NCBI RefSeq assembly: GCF_013141915.1
Contig: NZ_SROX01000004.1
Span: 248,001-312,000, forward strand
Source: Cupriavidus necator
Lineage (GTDB): Bacteria; Pseudomonadota; Gammaproteobacteria; Burkholderiales; Burkholderiaceae
DNA: 64,000 bases
Direction of reading: 5' to 3'
In this document: positions 55,637 to 64,000 of the stretch, piece after piece
Layout: every line of letters starts with the position of its first letter
Position numbering within the stretch: the stretch's first letter is position 1
Made by a program: the position numbers and the translations under genes
Notes under the pieces: model-generated
Seen by the model: the letters and a program-made list of their open reading frames with translations, nothing else
Databases searched by the model: none
What the model was told of the DNA's origin: nothing

Positions 55637-55680
55637 ATGCACTATATTTCATCAAAAGCCGCAAGGCACTATAGTGCACT
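55637..55680. promoter_or_regulatory. BoxR operator-like repeats upstream of boxC
   Basis: ATGCACTATATTTCATCAA (55638-55656) resembles the sequence at 54475. The palindrome GCACTATAGTGC (55667-55678), followed by A to give TGCA, shares TGCACTATAG with 54516. Position 15-55 bp before the boxC ATG suits an operator overlapping the promoter. Confidence 0.7.
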
Positions 55681-55692
55681 CAGGAGACAGCC

Positions 55693-57390
55693 ATGTCCAC
55701 GCCGGCAATCGCCCCGCAACGCCCCGGCCAGGCAGACGCCCCCGCGCCTGTCACGTTCGAGCGCCATCCGGACCAGTACCGCCACTGGAAGCTGAGTTTC
55801 AACGGCCCCGTCGCCACGCTGGCGATGGATGTCGATGAAGAAGGCGGCCTGCGTCCGGGCTATGCGCTCAAGCTCAATTCCTACGACCTCGGCGTCGACA
55901 TCGAACTGCACGACGCGCTGCAGCGCATCCGCTTCGAGCACCCCGAGGTCCGCACCGTGGTGCTGACCAGCGCGCGCGAGCGCATCTTCTGCTCGGGCGC
56001 CAATATCTTCATGCTGGGGCAGTCGTCGCACGCATGGAAGGTCAATTTCTGCAAGTTCACCAACGAGACCCGCAATGCCATCGAGGACGCCAGCCGGCAC
56101 TCGGGGCTGAAGTTCATCGCAGCCTGCAACGGCACCACCGCCGGCGGCGGCTATGAGCTGGCACTGGCGTGCGACGAGATCGTGCTGGTCGACGACCGCT
56201 CCTCCGCAGTGAGCCTGCCCGAGGTGCCGCTGCTGGGTGTGCTGCCGGGCACCGGCGGCCTCACGCGCGTGACCGACAAGCGCCATGTGCGCCGCGACCA
56301 CGCCGATATCTTCTGCACCACCACCGAAGGCGTGCGCGGCCAGCGCGCCAAAGACTGGAAGCTGGTCGACGAGGTAGTCAAGCCGGCGCGCTTCGCCGAG
56401 TACATCGCCGAGCGCGCCGCGGCGCTGGCGGCAGGCAGCGACCGCCCCCAGGGTCACCACGGCATCACGCTGACGCCGCTGTCGCGCGCGGTGGAGCCAG
56501 ACGGCTATCGCTACGAGACCGTGCGCGTGCATATCGATGCCGCCGCGCGCAAGGCCACGCTGACCGTGTTCGGGCCGGACAAGCACCAGCCCGCCGATCT
56601 TGCCGGCGTGGTCGCGGCGGGCGCGCAATGGTGGCCGCTGAAGATGGCGCGCGAGCTCGACGACGCCATCCTGACGCTGCGCACCAACCATCTCGACATC
56701 GGCATCTGGGTGCTGAAGACCGATGGCGACCCGGCCGCGGTGCTGGCGGCCGATGCCGTGCTGGACGCACACGCCGGCCACTGGTTCGTGCGCGAGACCG
56801 TGGGCATGCTGCGCCGCACGCTGGCGCGGCTGGACGTCTCCTCGCGCAGCCTGATCGCACTGATCGAGCCCGATTCCTGCTTTGCCGGCACGCTGCTGGA
56901 ACTGGCGCTGGGCGCCGACCGCAGCTATATGCTGCACCTGCCCGACGCGCCCGACGACGCGCCGCGCGTGTTCGTTTCGGCGCTCAACTTCGGCCACTAC
57001 CCGATGCCCAATGGGCAAACCCGGCTGAGCGCACGCTTCTACGGCGACGAAGCCGCGCTGGGCGCGGTGCGCGACCACATCGGCGCACCGCTGGACGCGC
57101 TCAGCGCCGACTCGCTCGGCCTGATCACCGCGGCCCCCGACGATATCGACTGGGAAGACGAGATCCGCATCGCCCTGGAGGAACGCGCCAGCCTGTCGCC
57201 GGATGCGCTGACCGGGATGGAAGCCAACTTGCGCTTCGGCGGCGCCGAGACCATGGAAACGCGCATCTTCGGCCGCCTGACCGCGTGGCAGAACTGGATC
57301 TTCCAGCGCCCCAACGCCGTCGGCGAGCACGGCGCGCTGAAGGTCTTCGGCAGCGGCAACAAGGCCCGCTTCGACTGGGACCGCGTCTAG
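55693..57390 (+). CDS. boxC: Benzoyl-CoA-dihydrodiol lyase BoxC
   Basis: A 565-residue enzyme of the enoyl-CoA hydratase/isomerase superfamily that opens 2,3-epoxybenzoyl-CoA hydrolytically to 3,4-dehydroadipyl-CoA semialdehyde and formate. The first crotonase-like domain shows FCSGANIFMLG and CNGTTAGGGYELALACDEI (oxyanion hole). The second, degenerate half carries IEPDSCFAGTLLELALGADRSYML. Ordinary crotonases are half as long, so the doubled length is diagnostic. It is the first gene of boxCBA, with GGAG before the ATG. Confidence 0.94.
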   Translation: MSTPAIAPQRPGQADAPAPVTFERHPDQYRHWKLSFNGPVATLAMDVDEEGGLRPGYALKLNSYDLGVDIELHDALQRIRFEHPEVRTVVLTSARERIFCSGANIFMLGQSSHAWKVNFCKFTNETRNAIEDASRHSGLKFIAACNGTTAGGGYELALACDEIVLVDDRSSAVSLPEVPLLGVLPGTGGLTRVTDKRHVRRDHADIFCTTTEGVRGQRAKDWKLVDEVVKPARFAEYIAERAAALAAGSDRPQGHHGITLTPLSRAVEPDGYRYETVRVHIDAAARKATLTVFGPDKHQPADLAGVVAAGAQWWPLKMARELDDAILTLRTNHLDIGIWVLKTDGDPAAVLAADAVLDAHAGHWFVRETVGMLRRTLARLDVSSRSLIALIEPDSCFAGTLLELALGADRSYMLHLPDAPDDAPRVFVSALNFGHYPMPNGQTRLSARFYGDEAALGAVRDHIGAPLDALSADSLGLITAAPDDIDWEDEIRIALEERASLSPDALTGMEANLRFGGAETMETRIFGRLTAWQNWIFQRPNAVGEHGALKVFGSGNKARFDWDRV

Positions 57391-57421
57391 ACGCCCGACC
57401 AGACCACACAGGAGACAGCCC

Positions 57422-58846
<1,425 letters not shown>

Positions 58847-58868
58847 ACCAGAACCAAACCAGATTGCC

Positions 58869-60113
58869 ATGGGCGCCCCCGACATCATCAAGCAGCACCT
58901 GATCGATCCGGAAATCTGCATTCGCTGCAACACCTGCGAAGACACCTGCCCGATCGACGCCATCACCCATGACGACCGCAACTACGTGGTCCGCGCCGAC
59001 GTGTGCAACGGCTGCAATGCCTGCCTGTCGCCGTGCCCCACCGGCGCCATCGACAACTGGCGCACGATGCTGCGTGGCCAGGCCTACCCCATCGAGGCGC
59101 AGCTGCTATGGGACGAGCTGCCGGCCGAGGTACCGTTGCCGGACCTTGACGCCCCGGATGCATCCGCGCCAGCCTCCGCCGGCGGCGCCGCCGCTGCGGA
59201 CAACGACGCCGCGATCCAGGCCGTGGAAACCAGCCGCCATACGTCGCCGCGCGCGCCGTGGTCGGCCGCCCATCCCTATGTGAACCTGCATGGCGTGCGC
59301 GCGCCCGTGACGGCCACCGTGGCGGGAAACTACCGGCTCACCGCCGCGGACGCCTCCAGCGATATCCACCATATCGTGCTGGACCTCGGCACCCATTTCT
59401 TCCCGATCCTGGAAGGCCAGTCGATCGGCATCCTGCCACCCGGCACGGATGCCGCGGGCAAGCCGCACTACATCCGCATGTATTCGGTGGCCAGCCCGCG
59501 CGACGGCGAGCGCCCGGGCTATAACAACCTCGCGCTGACGGTCAAGCGGGTGGAACAGGACCACGACGGCAAGCCGGTGCGGGGCGTGGCTTCGAACTAC
59601 CTGTGCAACCTGGCCAAGGGCGACACGGTGCAGGTGGTCGGCCCGTTCGGGTCCACCTTCCTGATGCCGAACCACGCCGAGGCCAGCGTGATGATGATCT
59701 GCACCGGCACGGGTTCGGCGCCGATGCGCGCCATGACCGAACGCATGCGCCGCAACCTGGCGCACTTCAGCGGGCGCCGGCTGCTGTTCTTTGGCGCGCG
59801 CAATGCGGCTGAGCTGCCCTACTTCGGTCCGCTGCTGAAGCTGCCGCGGGATTTCCTGGATATCCACTTTGCCTTCTCGCGGGATCCGGGCACGCCGCGC
59901 CGCTATGTCCAGGACGCGATCCGCGCAGCCGCTGGCAGCGTCGCCGCGCTGCTGGGCGACGCCAACGGTCATGTCTATATCTGCGGACTAAAAGGGATGG
60001 AGGAAGGCGTGCTGGCCGCATTTGAAACGGTCTGCGCCAGCGCCGGTCTTAACTGGAAGGCGCTGGAAACCACCATGAAGGCCGAAGGACGGCTGCATAT
60101 CGAAACCTATTAG
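58869..60113 (+). CDS. boxA: Benzoyl-CoA 2,3-epoxidase reductase subunit BoxA
   Basis: A 414-residue flavo-iron-sulfur reductase delivering NADPH electrons to BoxB. The N-terminal ferredoxin part has two [4Fe-4S] motifs: Cys17/20/23/27 ([12 protein letters not shown]) and Cys46/49/52/56 ([12 protein letters not shown]). A linker follows, then an FNR-like FAD/NADPH module ([42 protein letters not shown]). The ATG at 58869 is preferred over an upstream frame overlapping boxB. It is the last recognisable gene of the rightward unit. Confidence 0.94.
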   Translation: MGAPDIIKQHLIDPEICIRCNTCEDTCPIDAITHDDRNYVVRADVCNGCNACLSPCPTGAIDNWRTMLRGQAYPIEAQLLWDELPAEVPLPDLDAPDASAPASAGGAAAADNDAAIQAVETSRHTSPRAPWSAAHPYVNLHGVRAPVTATVAGNYRLTAADASSDIHHIVLDLGTHFFPILEGQSIGILPPGTDAAGKPHYIRMYSVASPRDGERPGYNNLALTVKRVEQDHDGKPVRGVASNYLCNLAKGDTVQVVGPFGSTFLMPNHAEASVMMICTGTGSAPMRAMTERMRRNLAHFSGRRLLFFGARNAAELPYFGPLLKLPRDFLDIHFAFSRDPGTPRRYVQDAIRAAAGSVAALLGDANGHVYICGLKGMEEGVLAAFETVCASAGLNWKALETTMKAEGRLHIETY

Positions 60114-60144
60114 CCGCGTCCCGCGACACTGGCGCATGCCGCGT

Positions 60145-60227
60145 CATAGGCTAAATCTTTGGGCAGTTCCTTCCCTTCTGAAATTCATCGCCTATAATCT
60201 TTCTGAAGAAACAGGAGCATAGGCGAT
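60145..60227 (+). promoter_or_regulatory. RES-Xre promoter with ATAGGC operator repeats
   Basis: A TATAAT -10 at 60193-60198 lies 28 bp before the antitoxin ATG. Nine-base inverted repeats ATCGCCTAT (60187-60195) and ATAGGCGAT (60219-60227) flank the start region, and a third ATAGGC lies at 60146-60151. The arrangement suits autorepression by the Xre antitoxin. Confidence 0.65.
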
Positions 60228-60615
60228 GCAATCGAGGCGGATTCCGGAAACCGATCCCGCCGGCGGCCCCGACCCCGGCACCACGCTGACCAAGGCGGTC
60301 ATGCGCGCCGCCGGCTTCCTGGGCATCAGCCAGGCCATGGTGGCAAGCGTGCTGGGCATCAGCACGGCCTCGGTCTCGCGCATGGCGTCAGGCGGTTATG
60401 TGCTCGACGCACATCGCAAGGAGTGGGAGTTCGGCGTCTTGTTCGTGCGCCTGTTCCGCTCGCTCGACGCCATCCTGGGCCACGGCGACCAGGCCAGGCT
60501 ATGGCTGACCCACGACAACCTCGCGCTCGGCGGCAAGCCGCTTGAACTGATCCGCACAACCGAAGGCCTGGTCCGTGTCGTTCACTATCTGGACGCCACC
60601 CGCGGTCGCATCTGA
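60226..60615 (+). CDS. Xre/MbcA/ParS antitoxin of a RES-Xre system
   Basis: A 129-residue antitoxin. An Xre-like helix-turn-helix is at about 33-57 (GISQAMVASVLGISTASVSRM). The C-terminal toxin-binding domain (DUF2384) is at about 65-128, with LFRSLDAILG, WLTHDNLALGGKPLELIRTTEGL and LDATRGRI. The last residues probably block the toxin active site. The start ATG lies inside the second arm of the operator repeat. Its 3' end overlaps the toxin gene by 41 bp, the usual coupled order of this TA type. Confidence 0.88.
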   Translation: MQSRRIPETDPAGGPDPGTTLTKAVMRAAGFLGISQAMVASVLGISTASVSRMASGGYVLDAHRKEWEFGVLFVRLFRSLDAILGHGDQARLWLTHDNLALGGKPLELIRTTEGLVRVVHYLDATRGRI

Positions 60616-61327
60616 GCGCCGGCAGTTCGCGCTCACGCTGTGGCGGGCGGTGGAAGCCCAGCATGTGGTTTCGACCATGCCGCTGGTCGACAGCCTAGAG
60701 GAGCAGGCGGTACTGGAAGCCGTGCTGGACGCGGGCAAGCCCGCCGTGCCCGTCGAGGCACGCCATCTGCACTACCTGCTGTTCACCCCGTTCCGCTACC
60801 CGCCCTCGCCCTGGGGCTCGCGCTTCCGCGCCAGCCAGGACCCAGGCGTGTTCTATGGCGCCAACGAGATCCGCACCGCCTGTGCCGAGCTCGGCTTCTG
60901 GCGCTGGCGCTTCCTTAACGACAGCCCGGCGCTGCCCCGCATCGACGCACGCGCCCAGACGCTGTTCGAAGTGCGTGTCGAGACCTCTGGCGTGGCGCTG
61001 GACCAGCCGCCGTTCGACCGGGACCGCGCCGCCTGGACCGACCCCGATCACCACGAGCCCTGCCAGGCCTTCGGCCGCATCGCGCGCGAAGCTGGCCTTG
61101 GCATGATCCGCTACCTCTCGGTGCGCGATCCGGAGCACGGGCCCTGCGGGGCGGTGCTGACGCCGCGCGCGTTTTCGCACCCGACCCCGCTTGCCACCAC
61201 CACCTGGATGCTGACCGTGCGTCGCGACCGCGTCATCTGGCAACGCGACGACCTGCAGCAGCGCGACAGCTTTGAATTCGAGGCGGCGCTGTGGCAGCGC
61301 ACAAGCGATACCCCCGAAACCAGCTGA
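60575..61327 (+). CDS. RES-domain toxin (NAD+-degrading family)
   Basis: A 250-residue RES-family toxin. Conserved RES features are the Arg in LWRAVE (Arg24), PPSPWGSRFR (Arg83/85), FYGANE (Tyr94, Glu98) and the Glu of TACAELGFWR. Characterised RES toxins cleave NAD+ by phosphorolysis or hydrolysis or ADP-ribosylate a target. At 250 residues it is larger than the short ParT/MbcT group. The start is GTG at 60575, within the antitoxin 3' end. No disabling changes are obvious, so the pair looks functional. Confidence 0.87.
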   Translation: MSFTIWTPPAVASERRQFALTLWRAVEAQHVVSTMPLVDSLEEQAVLEAVLDAGKPAVPVEARHLHYLLFTPFRYPPSPWGSRFRASQDPGVFYGANEIRTACAELGFWRWRFLNDSPALPRIDARAQTLFEVRVETSGVALDQPPFDRDRAAWTDPDHHEPCQAFGRIAREAGLGMIRYLSVRDPEHGPCGAVLTPRAFSHPTPLATTTWMLTVRRDRVIWQRDDLQQRDSFEFEAALWQRTSDTPETS

Positions 61328-61450
61328 ACCTCCACCGCACCGCGACGATCTAATCGTTATGGCACGCGGCAATACGCATTGCTGCCAGGTATTTGTTAAA
61401 CAGGTGTTGCATTGCGCAAGCGGGTGCCATATAATCTTTTCTCCGACGGA

Positions 61451-61526
61451 CGCGGGGTGGAGCAGTTGGCAGCTCGTCGGGCTCATAACCCGAAGGTCGC
61501 AGGTTCAAGTCCTGCCCCCGCAACCA
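61451..61526 (+). tRNA. Initiator tRNA-fMet (anticodon CAT)
   Basis: A 76-nt gene including the encoded CCA. It is the initiator because position 1 C is unpaired with A72 (CGCGGGG against CCCCGCA) and the anticodon stem has the three G-C pairs CGGG/CCCG around CTCATAA. The anticodon CAT is at 61484-61486 and the T-loop is GGTTCAAGTC. A terminator hairpin follows about 40 bp later. Confidence 0.96.
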
Positions 61527-61565
61527 ACCGCACAGATGACTTTGTGTGACGCCGTCAAAGCAGAC

Positions 61566-61590
61566 AAACCCGCCATCGGCGGGTTTTTTG
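61566..61590 (+). terminator. tRNA-fMet terminator
   Basis: AAACCCGCC and GGCGGGTTT pair over an ATC loop and are followed by more T residues (TTTGTTTT), a clear Rho-independent terminator for the tRNA transcript. Confidence 0.85.
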
Positions 61591-61734
61591 TTTTATGCCG
61601 CCTTGCTTTGTGCCGCCCCTGCGTCGCGGTACCGCCCGCTGCGGCAATCAGCCCATGGTGCACCACCACTCCAACGGCCGGCCGGTGCGCTGCGCGAGGG
61701 TGATACACTTTCGCCATTCTCCCGGACGCCCCTC

Positions 61735-62319
61735 ATGAAATTCTGCTCGAACTGTGGTCATGCGGTCGTGTTGCGCGTGCCTGACGGCGACAACCGCCCG
61801 CGCAGTATTTGCGACAACTGCGGCACTATCCACTACGTCAATCCCCGCAACGTTGTCGGCACGATCCCGGTCTGGGAAGACAAGATCCTGCTGTGCAAGC
61901 GCGCGATCGAGCCCCGCTACGGCTTCTGGACCCTGCCCGCAGGCTTCATGGAGATCGGCGAGACCACCGCCCAGGCGGCTTCGCGCGAAACGCTGGAAGA
62001 AGCCGGCGCGCGCGTGCAGGTCGGCGAACTGTTCTCGATCCTGAACGTGCCGCATGTGCACCAGGTGCACTTGTTCTACCTCGCCACGCTGGACGACCTC
62101 GACATTGCACCCGGCGAGGAAAGCCTGGAAGTCAAGCTGGTGGAAGAAGCCGATGTGCCCTGGGATGAACTGGCCTTCCCCACCGTGATCCATACCCTGC
62201 GCTGCTTCTTTGCCGACCGCGCCGCCGGCCGGCTGCAGGATGGCAGCTTCCGGCTGCACAGCCTGGACATCGACAAGCCCATGCGCCCGCTGACCAGCCG
62301 GGCCACGGTCACCCCCTGA
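61735..62319 (+). CDS. NUDIX hydrolase with N-terminal zinc ribbon
   Basis: A 194-residue pyrophosphohydrolase. The zinc-ribbon cysteines are Cys4, Cys7, Cys26 and Cys29 (CSNC, CDNC). The Nudix box [22 protein letters not shown] is at about 70-91 and has the required REx2EE. The arrangement resembles NudC-like NADH pyrophosphatases or ADP-ribose hydrolases, but the protein is shorter than NudC and lacks its N-terminal domain. The ATG at 61735 is the natural start. It is upstream of aat in the same direction, 40 bp apart. Confidence 0.85.
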   Translation: MKFCSNCGHAVVLRVPDGDNRPRSICDNCGTIHYVNPRNVVGTIPVWEDKILLCKRAIEPRYGFWTLPAGFMEIGETTAQAASRETLEEAGARVQVGELFSILNVPHVHQVHLFYLATLDDLDIAPGEESLEVKLVEEADVPWDELAFPTVIHTLRCFFADRAAGRLQDGSFRLHSLDIDKPMRPLTSRATVTP

Positions 62320-62359
62320 GCGGCGGGCCTGCCGCGCACCGCCCTCCGGCGCAGCCCGC

Positions 62360-63112
62360 ATGATTGCCTGGCTGGACCCGCAAGATCCGTTTCCCCCGGT
62401 TGAGCACGCGCTCGGGCCTGACTCCGAGGCCCCGGGGCTGCTTGCCGCCAGCCGCGAACTGTCGCCGCAGCGGCTGCTGCTGGCGTATCGCCAGGGCATC
62501 TTCCCGTGGTACTCGAGCGGCCAGCCGGTGCTGTGGTGGAGTACCGATCCGCGCATGGTGCTGCCGCCGCCGGCGCTGCGCGTCTCGGCCAACCTGCGCA
62601 AGACCCTGCGGCGCGTGCTGCGCGATGCCGACTGGGAAATCCGCGTCGACTACGATTTCCGGGCCGTGATGCGCGCCTGCGCAACCACGCCGCGCGAGGG
62701 CCAGGACGGCACCTGGATCACCGATGCCATCATTGCCGCCTACGGCACGCTGCACCGCAACGGCCTGGCCCACTCGGTCGAAAGCTGGTACCGCGGCGAG
62801 CGCGTCGGCGGCCTGTACGGCGTGGCGCTGGGCCGGATGTTCTTTGGCGAATCGATGTTTGCGCACCGCACCGACGCGTCCAAGATCGCGCTGGCGGCGC
62901 TGTGCGCGTTCCTCGGCAACCACGGCGTGGCGATGATAGACTGCCAGCAGGAAACCGACCACCTGGCCTCGCTGGGTGCGCGCCCCATCCCCCGCGCCGA
63001 ATTCGTGGCCCATGTGCGCGCGGCAACGGCACAGCCGGCGATCAGTCCGTGGCGGTTCGACAAATCGGTGCTGGAGCGCTGGGCCGGGACCCCAGCCGCG
63101 CCGGCAGGCTGA
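62360..63112 (+). CDS. aat: Leucyl/phenylalanyl-tRNA-protein transferase
   Basis: A 250-residue enzyme that adds Leu or Phe from tRNA to proteins with N-terminal Arg or Lys, marking them for ClpS/ClpAP. Family motifs are [28 protein letters not shown], the conserved GTWIT and [10 protein letters not shown] stretches, [17 protein letters not shown] and [14 protein letters not shown]. Standard length. It lies 83 bp before bpt, the second N-degron transferase, in the same direction. Confidence 0.95.
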   Translation: MIAWLDPQDPFPPVEHALGPDSEAPGLLAASRELSPQRLLLAYRQGIFPWYSSGQPVLWWSTDPRMVLPPPALRVSANLRKTLRRVLRDADWEIRVDYDFRAVMRACATTPREGQDGTWITDAIIAAYGTLHRNGLAHSVESWYRGERVGGLYGVALGRMFFGESMFAHRTDASKIALAALCAFLGNHGVAMIDCQQETDHLASLGARPIPRAEFVAHVRAATAQPAISPWRFDKSVLERWAGTPAAPAG

Positions 63113-63195
63113 ATCCCGGCACGGGGTGCCAACGCTGACGCTTTGCAAAGCCCCCTCCCGTGCCACCGCGCCGTCCCGCCGGAGCCCCCTGAGTC

Positions 63196-63984
63196 ATGAG
63201 CAAGCTGAAGGAACTACCGCTGTCCGCGCTGCAGTTCTATGCCACGGCGCCCTACGCTTGCAGCTATCTCGACGGCCGCATGGCGCGCTCCCAGGTGGCC
63301 ACGCCGGCGCACCTGATCAACGCCGACGTCTATTCGCGGCTGGTGCGCGCGGGCTTTCGCCGCAGCGGCATCTTCACCTACCGGCCCTATTGCGACGATT
63401 GCCACGCCTGCACGCCGTGCCGCGTGCTGGTCGACCAGTTCGCGCCGGACCGTTCGCAGCGCCGCGCGTGGAACCGCCACCAGCACCTGCAGGCGCTGGT
63501 GGCGCCGCTGACCTATGTCGAAGAGCACTATTCCCTGTACCTGCTGTACCAGTCGATGCGCCACGCCGGCGGCGGCATGGACCAGGACAGCCGCGACCAG
63601 TATGAGCAGTTCCTGCTGCAGAGCCGCGTCAACTCGCGCCTGGTGGAATTCCGCGATCCGCCGGGCTCGGCCGAGGCCGGGCGCCTGCGCATGGTCAGCA
63701 TGATCGACGTGCTCGACGACGGGCTGTCGTCGGTCTACACCTTCTACGACCCGCTCGAGCACAACGCCAGCTACGGCACCTACAACATCCTGTGGCAGAT
63801 CCGCCAGACCCATGCGCTGGGCCTGCCGCACCTCTACCTGGGCTACTGGATCGCCGACAGCCGCAAGATGGCGTACAAGGCGCGCTTTCGGCCGCTGCAG
63901 GTGCTGACCGGCAACCAATGGCATGCGTTCGAGGACATGGACAGCGATGCCGCCACGCCGGCGCCGCCGTCCACGCAAGCGTAG
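63196..63984 (+). CDS. bpt: Aspartate/glutamate leucyltransferase Bpt
   Basis: A 262-residue aminoacyl-tRNA-protein transferase of the ATE1-like family that attaches Leu to N-terminal Asp or Glu, feeding the ClpS/ClpAP N-degron pathway. The N-terminal [22 protein letters not shown] and the Cys cluster [12 protein letters not shown] are characteristic. The C-terminal domain includes SSVYTFYDP and [21 protein letters not shown]. aat-bpt adjacency is common in beta-proteobacteria. The stop is 16 bp from the window end. Confidence 0.94.
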   Translation: MSKLKELPLSALQFYATAPYACSYLDGRMARSQVATPAHLINADVYSRLVRAGFRRSGIFTYRPYCDDCHACTPCRVLVDQFAPDRSQRRAWNRHQHLQALVAPLTYVEEHYSLYLLYQSMRHAGGGMDQDSRDQYEQFLLQSRVNSRLVEFRDPPGSAEAGRLRMVSMIDVLDDGLSSVYTFYDPLEHNASYGTYNILWQIRQTHALGLPHLYLGYWIADSRKMAYKARFRPLQVLTGNQWHAFEDMDSDAATPAPPSTQA

Positions 63985-64000
63985 CCGGGCCCGGGCACGC

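Overview
This 64 kb window is high-GC beta-proteobacterial chromosomal DNA, almost certainly from the main chromosome of a Cupriavidus species. The best marker is the polyhydroxybutyrate locus phaC-phaA-phaB-phaR followed by rimO and the beta-ketothiolase bktB. Its proteins match, as I recall them, those of C. necator H16 nearly residue for residue, but with species-level differences such as a four-residue-longer PhaC. Coding density is high, there are no insertion sequences, phage genes or CRISPR arrays, and most genes are housekeeping or catabolic.

Layout, left to right. 1-2.1 kb: an OmpR/EnvZ two-component pair. 2.4-3.6 kb: the ahpC-ahpD peroxide defence pair, separated by a terminator-like hairpin. 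3.8-9.3 kb: a GNAT acetyltransferase, ispF/ispD (isoprenoid precursors) and divergent mfd. 9.4-13.1 kb: argE, an exported M20 amidohydrolase and serB. 13.2-15.5 kb: a Fur-box-headed trio of inner-membrane proteins (DUF3325, DUF3649, PepSY) of the kind that accompanies siderophore uptake. 15.6-21.7 kb: a DUF2789 protein, metC, an exported unknown, bktB, rimO and dusC. 21.9-27.2 kb: a remnant of an antitoxin gene, phaR, and the phaCAB operon with its recognisable promoter. 27.3-36.3 kb: a small membrane protein, pgeF, rluD, bamD, a dinG-type helicase, two small or unknown genes and tex.

36.4-41.5 kb holds a PmrA/PmrB-like two-component system divergent from arnT and a stand-alone ArnA-type UDP-glucuronate decarboxylase. 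A sequence resembling a PmrA box lies in the shared intergenic region, so this is a compact lipid A modification module. 41.5-44.2 kb: two Hsp20 chaperones, a hydrolase-LuxR fusion and a small exported repeat protein. 44.7-46.6 kb: the kup potassium transporter.

46.9-60.1 kb is the aerobic benzoyl-CoA (box) pathway. A leftward unit carries benzoate-CoA ligase, an alpha/beta hydrolase and a complete branched-chain-amino-acid-type ABC importer, probably for benzoate or a related aromatic acid. A rightward unit carries boxR, boxC, boxB and boxA. Related operator-like sequences lie in front of both units, consistent with BoxR control. boxD is not in the window.

60.1-64 kb: a RES-Xre toxin-antitoxin pair with inverted repeats over its promoter, an initiator tRNA gene, a NUDIX hydrolase, and aat plus bpt, the two aminoacyl-tRNA-protein transferases of the bacterial N-degron pathway.

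I found no large unknown system. The best candidates for follow-up are the PmrA-box module, the box operator repeats, the RES-Xre locus with a decayed antitoxin elsewhere in the window, a dispersed palindrome family, and the exported repeat protein. Identifications rest on motif recognition and remembered family sequences; no database search was run.
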